This document shows positions 10,103 through 17,329 of a stretch of 64,000 bases of DNA, one piece after another. Location of the stretch: assembly GCF_028609805.1 (NCBI RefSeq), contig NZ_CP063189.1, positions 558,001 through 622,000 on the forward strand. Direction: 5' to 3'. The notes beneath the pieces are model-generated. The model was not told the DNA's origin. It was given only the letters and a program-made list of their open reading frames with translations, and ran no database searches. This DNA is from Corynebacterium massiliense DSM 45435 (GTDB taxonomy: Bacteria > Actinomycetota > Actinomycetes > Mycobacteriales > Mycobacteriaceae). A program made the translations under genes and the position numbers. Each line of letters starts with the position of its first letter. Positions within the stretch are counted from its first letter, which is position 1.

Positions 10103-11152
10103 TTAGTTCTCCCACTCGACGTTCGTGCGCAGCGCGACCAGCAGCTTGCGCACGGCATCGCGGCGCCGCGCGGTCGCGGTCCCCGGCGGGATGAGCTCCG
10201 GATCGTCCAACCCGCACTCCGGGTCGGCCGGCGGTCCGATGTGGGTGCAGCCGCGGGGGCAGGCATCGGTAACCGCGGCCAGGTCGGAAAAGACCCCGAT
10301 GACGGTGTCGGCATCGACATGCGCGAGCCCAAACGAACGGATGCCGGGGGTATCCACGATCCACCCGCCGTGCCCGTCCCCGTCTCCGTCCCCGTTCCCG
10401 GCGTTGGCCGGCAGGCTCAGCGCCACCGACTGAGTCGAGGTGTGGCGGCCTTTGCCCACCGCGGAGACCTCGCCCGTTTCCCGGGCGGCCGTGGGGACGA
10501 GCCGGTTGACCAGGGTGGATTTGCCCACGCCGGAGTGGCCCACCAGGGCGGTCACGTGGCCGGCAATGACGTCCTTGACCTCGGTGAGGTCGTCATCGAC
10601 ACCCGCGTGCACCACGGTGATATCAAGATCGGCGAACTCGCGGGCGAACGGTTCCGGATCCGCAAGGTCCGTCTTGGTCAGGCACAACACGGGGTGGACG
10701 TTGCCCACGAACGCGGCGACGAGCGCGCGTTCCACAAACCCTGCGCGTGGCGGGGGATCCGCCACCGCGGTGACGATGAGCAGCCGGTCCGCGTTGGCCA
10801 CGACGATGCGCTCGTAGGGGTCGGTGTCGTCCGCGGTGCGGCGCAGCACTGACTGGCGCTCCGCGAGCTTGACGATGCGCGCCAGCGTGTCCTTTTTCCC
10901 CGACGTATCGCCGACAACGCCAACGCGGTCGCCGACCTCGATGGAGGTGCGCCCCAGCTGGCGGGCGCGGATGCACGTGACCTCGGGTCCGTTATCGAGG
11001 GCCACGCCCCAGCGGCCGCGGTCTTTGGTGATGACCATTCCGTACTCCGCGTTCTTGTACGCGGGGCGGTCCTTGGTGCGCGGGCGGGAGGTTTTCTTCG
11101 GGCGGACGCGCACGTCCGATTCGTCGTAGGAAGAGAGGTTGCGTTTAGCCAT
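10103..11152 (-). CDS. rsgA: Ribosome small-subunit GTPase RsgA
   Basis: RsgA is a circularly permuted GTPase that assists late 30S maturation. In order: a basic N-terminus, an OB fold, G4 (LTKTDLAD), G1 (GHSGVGKSTLVNRL), G3 (DTPGIRSFGL) and a C-terminal zinc-binding region with Cys/His ligands (CPRGCTHIG...ECG). Length 349 is normal. A Gly/Asp repeat (GNGDGDGDGHGG) just before G3 is an unusual low-complexity insertion. The ATG 11152 start overlaps the aroA stop by 8 bp, so it is translated from the aroA message. Confidence 0.95.
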   Translation of the reverse strand: MAKRNLSSYDESDVRVRPKKTSRPRTKDRPAYKNAEYGMVITKDRGRWGVALDNGPEVTCIRARQLGRTSIEVGDRVGVVGDTSGKKDTLARIVKLAERQSVLRRTADDTDPYERIVVANADRLLIVTAVADPPPRAGFVERALVAAFVGNVHPVLCLTKTDLADPEPFAREFADLDITVVHAGVDDDLTEVKDVIAGHVTALVGHSGVGKSTLVNRLVPTAARETGEVSAVGKGRHTSTQSVALSLPANAGNGDGDGDGHGGWIVDTPGIRSFGLAHVDADTVIGVFSDLAAVTDACPRGCTHIGPPADPECGLDDPELIPPGTATARRRDAVRKLLVALRTNVEWEN

Positions 11153-12425
11153 TGCGCTCCTGCATGCCCTCGTCGAGCATGGTCTGCCACATCCGGTCGA
11201 ATCCCGGGATGGTCTTGGATACTGCCGCGACGTCGTCGACGACCACGTCTTCTACCCGCAGGCCCAGAATGGCGCCGGCGGTGACCATGCGGTGGTCGCC
11301 GTAGACCTGCCACGTGCCGCCGTGCAGGCGGGCGGGGTTGATAGTGAGCCCGTCGGCTTCTTCGGTGACGTCGCCGCCAAGCGAGTTCAAGTTCGTGGCC
11401 AGGGCGTTGAGGCGGTCTGTCTCGTGGCCGCGCAGGTGCGCCACGCCGCGGATGCGGGTGGGCGAATCTGCCAAGGCCGCCAGCGCTGCGACAGTGGGGA
11501 CGAGCTCGCCGATGTCGGACATGTCGATGTCGATGCCGTGCAGCTGCCCGTCTGCGGCGCCGAGGGCGGTGCAAAACGTCGGCTCCTGGTTAATGGTCGC
11601 GCCCATATCCATGAGGATGTGGCGGAACCGGTCGCCGGGCTGGCGGGTGGAGGCCGGGTAATCCTTGATGGTTACCCGCCCGCCGGTGACCGCCGCCGCG
11701 GCGAGGAAGGGCGCGGCGTTGGTGAGGTCCGGCTCGATGTTCCACGTCCCGCCCTTGATCGGGCCGGGGTGCACGGTCCACGAGGTGTCGTCGGAATCGA
11801 TGGTGACACCGGCCGCGCGCAGCATGCCCACGGTCATCTCCACGTGCGGCAGCGACGGCAGCGCGCCGCCCTCGTGGCGGAGGGTGAGCCCGTTAGTAAA
11901 GCGCGCGCCGGACAGCAACAGCCCGGAGACGAACTGCGAGGACTGCGACGCATCAATAGTGATCTCCCTGCCGGCCGGAACGCCCGGGGAGCTCAGCGTG
12001 GCGGGCAGGCCGTCGCCCTCCACTTCCACACCCAGCTCGCGCAGTGCGTCCAGCATCACTTTCAGCGGTCGTTGCCGGGCCTGGTCGTCGCCGTCGATGG
12101 TGACGGGGCCATCGGCAAGCGCGGCTACCGGCGGGATGAAACGCATGACCGTACCGGCGAGGCCACAGTCGATCTCCGCGCCGTGGAGGGGTGCGGGGGT
12201 GACGTGCACCTCGGCGCCGTGCGTGTCGATGCCCACGCCCATCGCCTTGAGCGCCGCCGCCATCAGGTCGGTGTCCCGCGAGGCCAGCGGCCGGCGCAGG
12301 ACGGACGGGGAATCAGCGAGCGCGGTGATGATGAACGCGCGGTTGGTGATCGACTTCGAGCCGGGCAGGTGCTGCGCCCAGGTAATCGGGCTGGTGGCAC
12401 GAGGAGCGGACCAGGATTCAGACAT
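11145..12425 (-). CDS. aroA: 3-phosphoshikimate 1-carboxyvinyltransferase (EPSP synthase)
   Basis: AroA joins phosphoenolpyruvate to shikimate-3-phosphate in the aromatic amino acid pathway. The 426-residue protein has the N-terminal PEP-binding motif LPGSKSITNRAF, the internal duplicated beta-alpha-beta folds, and the C-terminal GDHRM motif. ATG 12425 (MSESWSAP) is chosen because upstream codons overlap the divergent SRAP gene and do not look coding. aroA and rsgA form one operon with an 8-bp overlap. In mycobacteria aroA and rsgA are likewise adjacent near sigH. Confidence 0.96.
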   Translation of the reverse strand: MSESWSAPRATSPITWAQHLPGSKSITNRAFIITALADSPSVLRRPLASRDTDLMAAALKAMGVGIDTHGAEVHVTPAPLHGAEIDCGLAGTVMRFIPPVAALADGPVTIDGDDQARQRPLKVMLDALRELGVEVEGDGLPATLSSPGVPAGREITIDASQSSQFVSGLLLSGARFTNGLTLRHEGGALPSLPHVEMTVGMLRAAGVTIDSDDTSWTVHPGPIKGGTWNIEPDLTNAAPFLAAAAVTGGRVTIKDYPASTRQPGDRFRHILMDMGATINQEPTFCTALGAADGQLHGIDIDMSDIGELVPTVAALAALADSPTRIRGVAHLRGHETDRLNALATNLNSLGGDVTEEADGLTINPARLHGGTWQVYGDHRMVTAGAILGLRVEDVVVDDVAAVSKTIPGFDRMWQTMLDEGMQERNG

Positions 12426-12444
12426 ACCGCCCATAATAGAGACC

Positions 12445-13155
12445 ATGTGTGGACGATTCGTGCTCTTCGCAACCGACGATCTGCTGGACCACATGGGAGC
12501 CCTCCCCGGGGTGGAAGAGGCCCATGCCCCGCGCAATCTCCCGCCGGCGCGCTACAACATCGCCCCGACGCAAGTCATCCCGATCGTGCGGCTCAAAGAG
12601 GGGCTCGCACAGCTCGACCCTGCCCGGTGGGGGCTCTTGCCGCACTGGAAGAAGGACCTCGACGGCCCGCCCTTGTTCAACGCCCGCGCCGAGACCGTGG
12701 CGAAGAAGCCGTCCTTCCGCGACGCGTTCAAGGCGGCGCATAACTCGGGCCGCTGCCTTATCCCCATGGACGGCTACTACGAGTGGAAGCCCGAAGACGG
12801 CGGCAAGCAGCCGTACTTTGTCACCCTGGGGGAGGGGAAAACGATGTGGGCAGCCGGCCTGTGGGCGACGGGCATGGACCAGTTGTCTGCCACCATCGTC
12901 ACCACCGCTGCCGCCGAGCCCATGGACTGGCTGCACGATAGGCTGCCGCGGTTTCTCGCACCGGAAGAGATGCGGCAGTGGACCGATGGCTCGCCGGAGG
13001 AGGCCGCGGAGCTGCTGCACCCGGCACCTGCGGAACTGCGCGAATCGTTCCACCTGTATGCCGTGGACAAGGCGGTGGGCAACACCCGCAATGACTACCG
13101 CGAACTGTTGGGGGATCTGACCGATCGGGGCAACGCGCCCCGCAACCTACAATGA
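12445..13155 (+). CDS. SRAP-family abasic-site processing protein (YedK/HMCES)
   Basis: This 236-residue protein starts MCGRF, with the catalytic Cys2 that forms a thiazolidine crosslink to abasic sites in single-stranded DNA after the initiator Met is removed. Other family marks are ARYNIAPTQ, WGLLPHW, FNARAET, RCLIPMDGYYEW and the C-terminal HLYAVDKAVGNTRND region. Start ATG 12445 is fixed by the need for Cys at position 2; long upstream in-frame sequence is antisense to aroA. It is divergent from aroA with a 19-nt gap, so the two promoters must overlap the opposite genes or be very compact. Confidence 0.95.
   Translation: MCGRFVLFATDDLLDHMGALPGVEEAHAPRNLPPARYNIAPTQVIPIVRLKEGLAQLDPARWGLLPHWKKDLDGPPLFNARAETVAKKPSFRDAFKAAHNSGRCLIPMDGYYEWKPEDGGKQPYFVTLGEGKTMWAAGLWATGMDQLSATIVTTAAAEPMDWLHDRLPRFLAPEEMRQWTDGSPEEAAELLHPAPAELRESFHLYAVDKAVGNTRNDYRELLGDLTDRGNAPRNLQ
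13148..13153 (+). promoter_or_regulatory. -10 box TACAAT upstream of sigH
   Basis: TACAAT overlaps the last codons and stop of the SRAP gene, 35 nt before the sigH ATG. The leader contains AAAGGAG (13177-13183), an excellent Shine-Dalgarno. This would be a housekeeping promoter; an autoregulated SigH promoter (GGAA...GTT) was not convincingly found. Confidence 0.45.
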
Positions 13156-13188
13156 GGGGAACGCCGATGGGACCAAAGGAGCACATTC

Positions 13189-13824
13189 ATGGCTAGAAGT
13201 TCTGGGAACGCGGCCGGCGAGGCTGACACTAGCGAGGCTGACACGGTGGACGACCCCGCCCGTGCCTTCGAGGCCCAGGCGCTTCCTTTGCTCGACCAGC
13301 TCTACGGCGGCGCGCTGCGCATGACCCGCAACCCGCAGGACGCTGAGGACCTGGTGCAGGAGACCTACCTCAAGGCCTACAAGAACTTCCACTCCTTCAA
13401 ACAGGGCACCAATTTGAAGGCCTGGCTGTACCGGATCATGACGAATACGTACATCAATTCGTACCGCAAGCAGAAGCGCCGCCCGCAGGAATCCTCCGCC
13501 GAGGATCTGACGGACTCGCAGCTGTATACCACCTCCGCGCACGACTCGACTGGCCTGGAGTCGGCGGAGGTTGAGGCGCTGAAGGCGATGCCGGACACGA
13601 AGATCACCCAGGCGATGGCGGAGCTGCCGGAGGACTACCGAATGGTGGTTTACTACGCCGACGTGGAGCAGCTGGCCTATAAGGAAATCGCGGAAATCAT
13701 GGACACTCCGCTGGGGACTGTCATGAGCCGGCTGCATAGGGGAAGAAAATTGCTCCGGAAGGCGTTGAAGGATGTGGCTCGCGATCGCGGAATCGGTTTA
13801 GACCACCCGGATATGGAGGACTAG
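13189..13824 (+). CDS. sigH: Redox/heat-stress ECF sigma factor SigH
   Basis: This is a 211-residue group 4 sigma factor. Region 2 spans residues ~25-95 ([16 protein letters not shown], then [19 protein letters not shown]), and region 4 spans ~130-195 ([44 protein letters not shown]). The neighbours rshA (3 nt downstream) and a WhiB1/WhcE gene identify it as SigH/SigR, which directs the disulfide and heat stress regulon (thioredoxin, mycothiol, chaperone genes). It is held inactive by the zinc anti-sigma factor RshA under reducing conditions. Confidence 0.95.
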   Translation: MARSSGNAAGEADTSEADTVDDPARAFEAQALPLLDQLYGGALRMTRNPQDAEDLVQETYLKAYKNFHSFKQGTNLKAWLYRIMTNTYINSYRKQKRRPQESSAEDLTDSQLYTTSAHDSTGLESAEVEALKAMPDTKITQAMAELPEDYRMVVYYADVEQLAYKEIAEIMDTPLGTVMSRLHRGRKLLRKALKDVARDRGIGLDHPDMED

Positions 13825-13827
13825 AAC

Positions 13828-14127
13828 ATGAGCTACGAAGAGGACAACGAGTGCACCGGGTGTAGCTCGCGCGAAGTAGAAGCGCTTTTACGTGAGCTTC
13901 TAGATACGCCCCAGTCAGCGCAGCGACAGCGCGAGATCCGCGTCCGCCTCGCCGCCTGCTCGCATTGCCTGGACCGCCTCCGGGTGGAAGAGATTGTGCG
14001 CTCCATGATGCGGGAGTGCTGCCACTCCGTCGAAGCTCCCGAGCGGCTGCGCCGCAAGATCACCGTGCAGATCCGCAGCACCGAGACCAGCACGAGCACC
14101 TCGTACACCGAGTACCGCTGGTCCTAA
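13828..14127 (+). CDS. rshA: Anti-sigma factor RshA/RsrA-like, with altered zinc motif
   Basis: This 99-residue protein starts 3 nt after sigH and is its cognate anti-sigma factor. The ZAS family binds zinc with an N-terminal Cys and a HxxxCxxC motif. Here CxxC (Cys9, Cys12) and Cys44-x2-Cys47 are present, but the expected His four residues before Cys44 is Arg40 (VRLAACSHC). His46 lies inside the motif and could substitute. A further CC pair follows at EIVRSMMRECC. The C-terminal tail is Ser/Thr-rich. Redox release of SigH may therefore be altered; see findings. The next gene is 250 bp away, so the operon likely ends here. Confidence 0.9.
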   Translation: MSYEEDNECTGCSSREVEALLRELLDTPQSAQRQREIRVRLAACSHCLDRLRVEEIVRSMMRECCHSVEAPERLRRKITVQIRSTETSTSTSYTEYRWS

Positions 14128-14383
14128 CTTCCAGACACGCCCCGCGCGTCCCACCAGCGCGAGTTCCACTAGCGCGAGTTTTAGGGATTTTTCCCGCCGA
14201 TTTTCGAGTTTTCCGGACGAAAATGGCTCGTTTCGCGCGCTCTGCCCACGGGGACTTGCGCAGGGAGAGACGGGTGGCGGTCCAGGGCCACCTCACATGT
14301 GGTTAGGGTCATATAGAAACATCTGATGTGTCGGGTGTTACAGTTTGAGAAACCTAAACATCGTTCGAGGAGCTCAAGCTGTC

Positions 14384-15187
14384 ATGACGTCCCCTGTTGG
14401 GCTGACCGTTGTCGGCCTTTGCACAATCCTTCTCACGGTCGGCATCCTGATCCGCGGGAAGGTCAACCCGATTGTTCCTATGACCCTCGTGCCCATTGCG
14501 GCGGCCTTACTTACGGGGCACGGCTTCGGCGACGTCGGGGACTTTTTCGGGGAGGGGCTAGAGTCCGTGATGAACGTCGTGGTGATGTTCATCTTCGCGA
14601 TCATCTTTTTCGGCATTCTCCAGGACGTGGGGCTGTTTACCCCGATCATCACCTGGCTGATGCGGCTCACAAAGGGAAACGTAGTGGCCGTGACGACGGG
14701 CACCGCGGCCATTGGCGTGGTGGCGCACCTAGACGGATCTGGGTCGACCACTTTCTTGCTCACAATTCCGGCCCTTCTGCCGTTGTATAAGGAGATCGGA
14801 ATCTCGCGGTACGTGCTCATCACCATCGTGGCGCTGGCTGCCTCCGTTATGAACATGGTCCCGTGGGGCGGACCGTTGGGGCGCGCTGGGGCTGTGGTGG
14901 CAGAGGATCCGAACCAGATCTGGGTGAAGTTGCTTCCCATTCAGGCGGCCGCAGTCATCCTCGTGCTTATTGCTGCTGCGCTGCTGGGCATGCGAGAGCA
15001 GCGGAAATTACGTGCCCGAGTCGCCGTAAATGCAGGGGGAGCGGGCGTGCGTGACGATGCCGCCGCTAACCCCGAGGCCGGCTCAGGCGTCGACGTTGAT
15101 CGGCTCGCCACGGAGTTCGCCGCCCGTCAGAAAGAGGAGCGCGACAAGGCGGCATACACCTACCGCCGCGGGCGTGGCGTTGTTTGA
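14384..15187 (+). CDS. CitMHS-family citrate transporter, N-terminal half (split gene)
   Basis: These 267 residues carry about seven membrane segments and the CitMHS marks VAHLDGSGSTTFLLT and NMVPWGGPLGRA, so this is the first half of a metal-citrate/proton symporter (normally ~430-480 residues). Start ATG 14384 has CGAGGAG 11 nt upstream; TTG 14345 is a less likely alternative. The frame ends at TGA 15185 in the cytoplasmic loop after a charged stretch. The second half continues in another frame from TTG 15184, the two codons overlapping as TTGA. Either a one-base loss disabled the gene or the halves are made separately; see findings. The preceding 256 bp (14128-14383) hold no gene. Confidence 0.85.
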   Translation: MTSPVGLTVVGLCTILLTVGILIRGKVNPIVPMTLVPIAAALLTGHGFGDVGDFFGEGLESVMNVVVMFIFAIIFFGILQDVGLFTPIITWLMRLTKGNVVAVTTGTAAIGVVAHLDGSGSTTFLLTIPALLPLYKEIGISRYVLITIVALAASVMNMVPWGGPLGRAGAVVAEDPNQIWVKLLPIQAAAVILVLIAAALLGMREQRKLRARVAVNAGGAGVRDDAAANPEAGSGVDVDRLATEFAARQKEERDKAAYTYRRGRGVV

Positions 15188-15783
15188 ACGCGATTCTCGT
15201 GCTCGTAGTCCTTGCCACTTTGTTGTCTGGGCTTTTGCCACCGGCTCCGACGTTCCTCATCGCTACCACGCTGGCGCTGCTTATCAACTTCCCAGATGCA
15301 TTCTCGCAGGCGGAGTCGCTGCGCCGCCATGCACCGAACGCGCTATCCATGGCGGGCGTGATTTTGGCCGCGGCCATGTTCCTCGGCGTTCTCAATGGCA
15401 CGGGGATGTTGGAGGCAATCGCCCTGCAACTGGTGAATGTCTTGCCTGACGCGCTTGGGCCTTACCTGCACATCATCATCGGCTTCTTTGGTGTCCCGTT
15501 GGACCTGCTCACGTCCACCGATGCGTACTACTTCTCCGTGCTGCCCATCGTGCAGCAGACGGCGGGGGCGTTCGGCGTTTCCGGTATGGGCGCGGCGTGC
15601 GCTCTCATTATCGGCAACGTGGTGGGGACTTTTGTCTCGCCGTTTTCGCCGGCACTGTGGCTCGCGCTTGGGCTGGCTGAAGGGGCCAATATGGGCACCT
15701 ATTTGAAGAAGGCCGTGCCCATCGCGTGGTTCTTCTCCATCGTGCTCGTGGCTGCAGCGTGGGTGGTCGGGACCTTGGCCTAA
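15184..15783 (+). CDS. CitMHS-family citrate transporter, C-terminal half (split gene)
   Basis: This 199-residue membrane protein starts at TTG 15184, overlapping the stop of the upstream half. It contains five or six membrane segments and the C-terminal CitMHS signature FGVPLDLLTSTDAYYFSVLPIV. It ends with a hydrophobic helix just before a strong terminator. No Shine-Dalgarno is obvious before TTG, so translation would depend on coupling or on a -1 slip at the TTT preceding TGA. Sequence conservation through both halves suggests the break is recent or tolerated. Confidence 0.82.
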   Translation: MNAILVLVVLATLLSGLLPPAPTFLIATTLALLINFPDAFSQAESLRRHAPNALSMAGVILAAAMFLGVLNGTGMLEAIALQLVNVLPDALGPYLHIIIGFFGVPLDLLTSTDAYYFSVLPIVQQTAGAFGVSGMGAACALIIGNVVGTFVSPFSPALWLALGLAEGANMGTYLKKAVPIAWFFSIVLVAAAWVVGTLA

Positions 15784-15802
15784 AACGTGCCTAAAACGTA
15801 AT

Positions 15803-15836
15803 GGAGGCCCCGACCGAAAATTCGGTCGGGGCCTCC
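15803..15836. terminator. Bidirectional rho-independent terminator
   Basis: A perfect 16-bp inverted repeat (GGAGGCCCCGACCGAA at 15803-15818, complement at 15821-15836) with a two-base AA loop lies between the convergent citrate transporter and bL37 genes. It can serve both directions. The flanking T/A runs are short, but stem strength is very high. Confidence 0.85.
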
Positions 15837-15847
15837 ACTGCTGCTTG

Positions 15848-15925
15848 TTAGGCGTTCGGACGCTTACGGTGGTTAGCCTTGTTCTTGCGGCGGTCCTTAC
15901 GCTTGCGAGCACGCTTACTACTCAT
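15848..15925 (-). CDS. Ribosomal protein bL37 (25 residues)
   Basis: This tiny basic protein (MSSKRARKRKDRRKNKANH, then RKRPNA) starts at ATG 15925 with AAAGGAG 8 nt upstream. It matches bL37, the very small 50S protein found in actinobacterial ribosome structures (about 24 residues, ending KANHGKRP-like); it is often annotated as AURKAIP1/COX24-domain protein. It is too short for many gene finders. The gene lies between a terminator and whcE, in the same area as its mycobacterial counterpart near sigH/whiB1. Confidence 0.88.
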   Translation of the reverse strand: MSSKRARKRKDRRKNKANHRKRPNA

Positions 15926-16000
15926 AGTGGTACTCCTTTGTTGCGAGGTTAATAGCTCATTCAACTGTAGCGGTAGGTCCGCCGCAGCACGAAATTGGTC

Positions 16001-16258
16001 TTAGGCGGAGACGCGGGCGCGGCGGTTGCGCTTGTGCATGCGCTTGAGGGCGCGGCGCTCCTCTTCGGACATGCCGCCCCACACACCGGCATCCTGGCCG
16101 GACTCGAGTGCCCACTGCAGGCACTGGGAAGAAACGGGGCAGCGGTTGCAGACCAGCTTGGCCTTAGCGATCTGGGTCAGGGCAGGGCCGGAGTTACCGA
16201 CCGGGAAGAACAGCTCGGGGTCTTCGTCGCGGCAAACAGCTTCGTGGCGCCAATCCAT
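16001..16258 (-). CDS. whcE: WhiB1-type iron-sulfur regulator WhcE
   Basis: This 85-residue Wbl protein has four [4Fe-4S] ligands, Cys9, Cys37, Cys40 and Cys46. The GVWGG turn follows (residues 58-62), and the tail is strongly basic (ALKRMHKRNRRARVSA). The N-terminus MDWRHEAVCRDEDPELFFPVG is that of WhiB1. In C. glutamicum the orthologue next to sigH-rshA is called WhcE and acts in oxidative and heat stress; WhiB1 proteins bind the primary sigma factor and sense NO/O2. Start ATG 16258 has TAGGAG 9 nt upstream. It is transcribed away from sigH from a long upstream region. Confidence 0.93.
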   Translation of the reverse strand: MDWRHEAVCRDEDPELFFPVGNSGPALTQIAKAKLVCNRCPVSSQCLQWALESGQDAGVWGGMSEEERRALKRMHKRNRRARVSA

Positions 16259-16763
16259 GATTGATATCTCCTAACAAATTTTAGACAGCAGAGTGTGGCC
16301 CACAACGTCGATCACAGATCGGCGTTGCTTTTTCTTTCAGAAATGGACTACCGGGGAGCCGGTCTGCGCGGTGCTATCCGTGTGGATGGGATGCACTCTC
16401 GCCGCCATGGCGTCACCCGATATTTACCTCAGTTTTGCCTGAGGTTAAGAACCGGTTAACCAGTTCTTTGTTTGTGCTACCCGAGAATAATGGCATGTTT
16501 ACAAAACGCCCGCTAGGGGTTTTCCGCGTTTTGTTACCAAGGTCACGAAAATAACGCGCCCGTGGGTGGTCGGATCGGACGCTAACTGCGCGAAATGACA
16601 GAGTGAAAAATCGTGATGACGTGCAACTATGGCAAAAACCTGATGAGTATTCCTCCGGCACGAGCGTCAAATCACACTTAGGGTGAGGGCAGTCACTATC
16701 TGTCAGGTGGCTCATGGGCGACTCACGGGCTGGTGCCGGTTCAGGTTAACTTCCGGCCGGACG
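16259..16763. other. Gene-free 0.5-kb divergent intergenic region with palindromes
   Basis: No credible gene is present; a 100-codon minus-strand frame (16413-16715) lacks homology and family features. The region holds a minus-strand -10 candidate TAAAAT (16278-16283) for whcE. It also has a hairpin ACCTCAG/CTGAGGT (16426-16445) and directly after it a near-perfect 18-bp palindrome GAACCGGTTAACCAGTTC (16449-16466). A GATC-ACA-GATC repeat lies near 16310. The stretch is more AT-rich than its surroundings. It may be a complex stress promoter or encode a small RNA. Confidence 0.5.
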
Positions 16764-16769
16764 TAGACT
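16764..16769 (+). promoter_or_regulatory. -10 box TAGACT for a leaderless transcript
   Basis: TAGACT ends 7 nt before GTG 16777, placing the transcription start at or next to the start codon. This supports GTG 16777 over ATG 16783 as the translation start, since no Shine-Dalgarno exists. Confidence 0.55.
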
Positions 16770-16776
16770 ACTGGGC

Positions 16777-17280
16777 GTGAATATGCGCAACAGTGGACCG
16801 TCCAGCCGAGCACACGCAAACCAGCGAGCCCGCACGAACCAGCCAGCCGAACCGCACGGTGACGCACCCGCCGGCGGCGCAGCACCGAAAACGGTGCGGT
16901 GGGCCGCCGCGATTGCCATCGTGCAATCGATCGCGGTGATCTGCTTCGGTATCTTCCTCGCCGCCCAGGACTTCATGGGCGGCGACTCTTCGCTGGAATC
17001 CACCGGCGCCGCCGCCCGCTGGGTGGGCGTGGGCAGCGCGGTGTTCATCTTTATCGTCTTCGGCTTCGTTATTGCGGCGTCCATAGCGATGTCCCGCGGG
17101 CACAAGTGGGGTCGCGGCGCGGTCGTGCTTATCGAAATCATCCTCGCGGCGTGCTCGTTCCAGATGATGTCGGGCGGGGCGGTGGCCCTGGGCATCGTCA
17201 CGTTGGTCACCACGCTCGCCGCGCTGTACCTGTTGATGTTCGCGCCGGCCTCCACGAAGTGGTTTGCCGCGCGCTTCTAA
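16777..17280 (+). CDS. Small four-helix membrane protein of unknown function
   Basis: This 167-residue protein has a Pro/Ala/Arg-rich cytoplasmic N-terminus (~40 residues) and four predicted membrane helices. They lie around residues 42-65, 84-108, 113-133 and 137-156. There are no catalytic or transport signatures. Conserved actinobacterial relatives lie near whiB1/sigH, but I cannot name a family. Promoter position suggests a leaderless mRNA starting at GTG 16777. It converges with the Rv3212-like gene. Function unknown. Confidence 0.8.
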   Translation: MNMRNSGPSSRAHANQRARTNQPAEPHGDAPAGGAAPKTVRWAAAIAIVQSIAVICFGIFLAAQDFMGGDSSLESTGAAARWVGVGSAVFIFIVFGFVIAASIAMSRGHKWGRGAVVLIEIILAACSFQMMSGGAVALGIVTLVTTLAALYLLMFAPASTKWFAARF

Positions 17281-17329
17281 TTCCCCGGTGCATGCCTACG
17301 CGGCCAACGGCCGTGTGGGCATGCACAGT

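Noticed and set aside
16413..16715. 100-codon minus-strand frame in the whcE upstream region
   Set aside because: No Shine-Dalgarno, atypical composition, no recognisable domain; the region is better read as regulatory.
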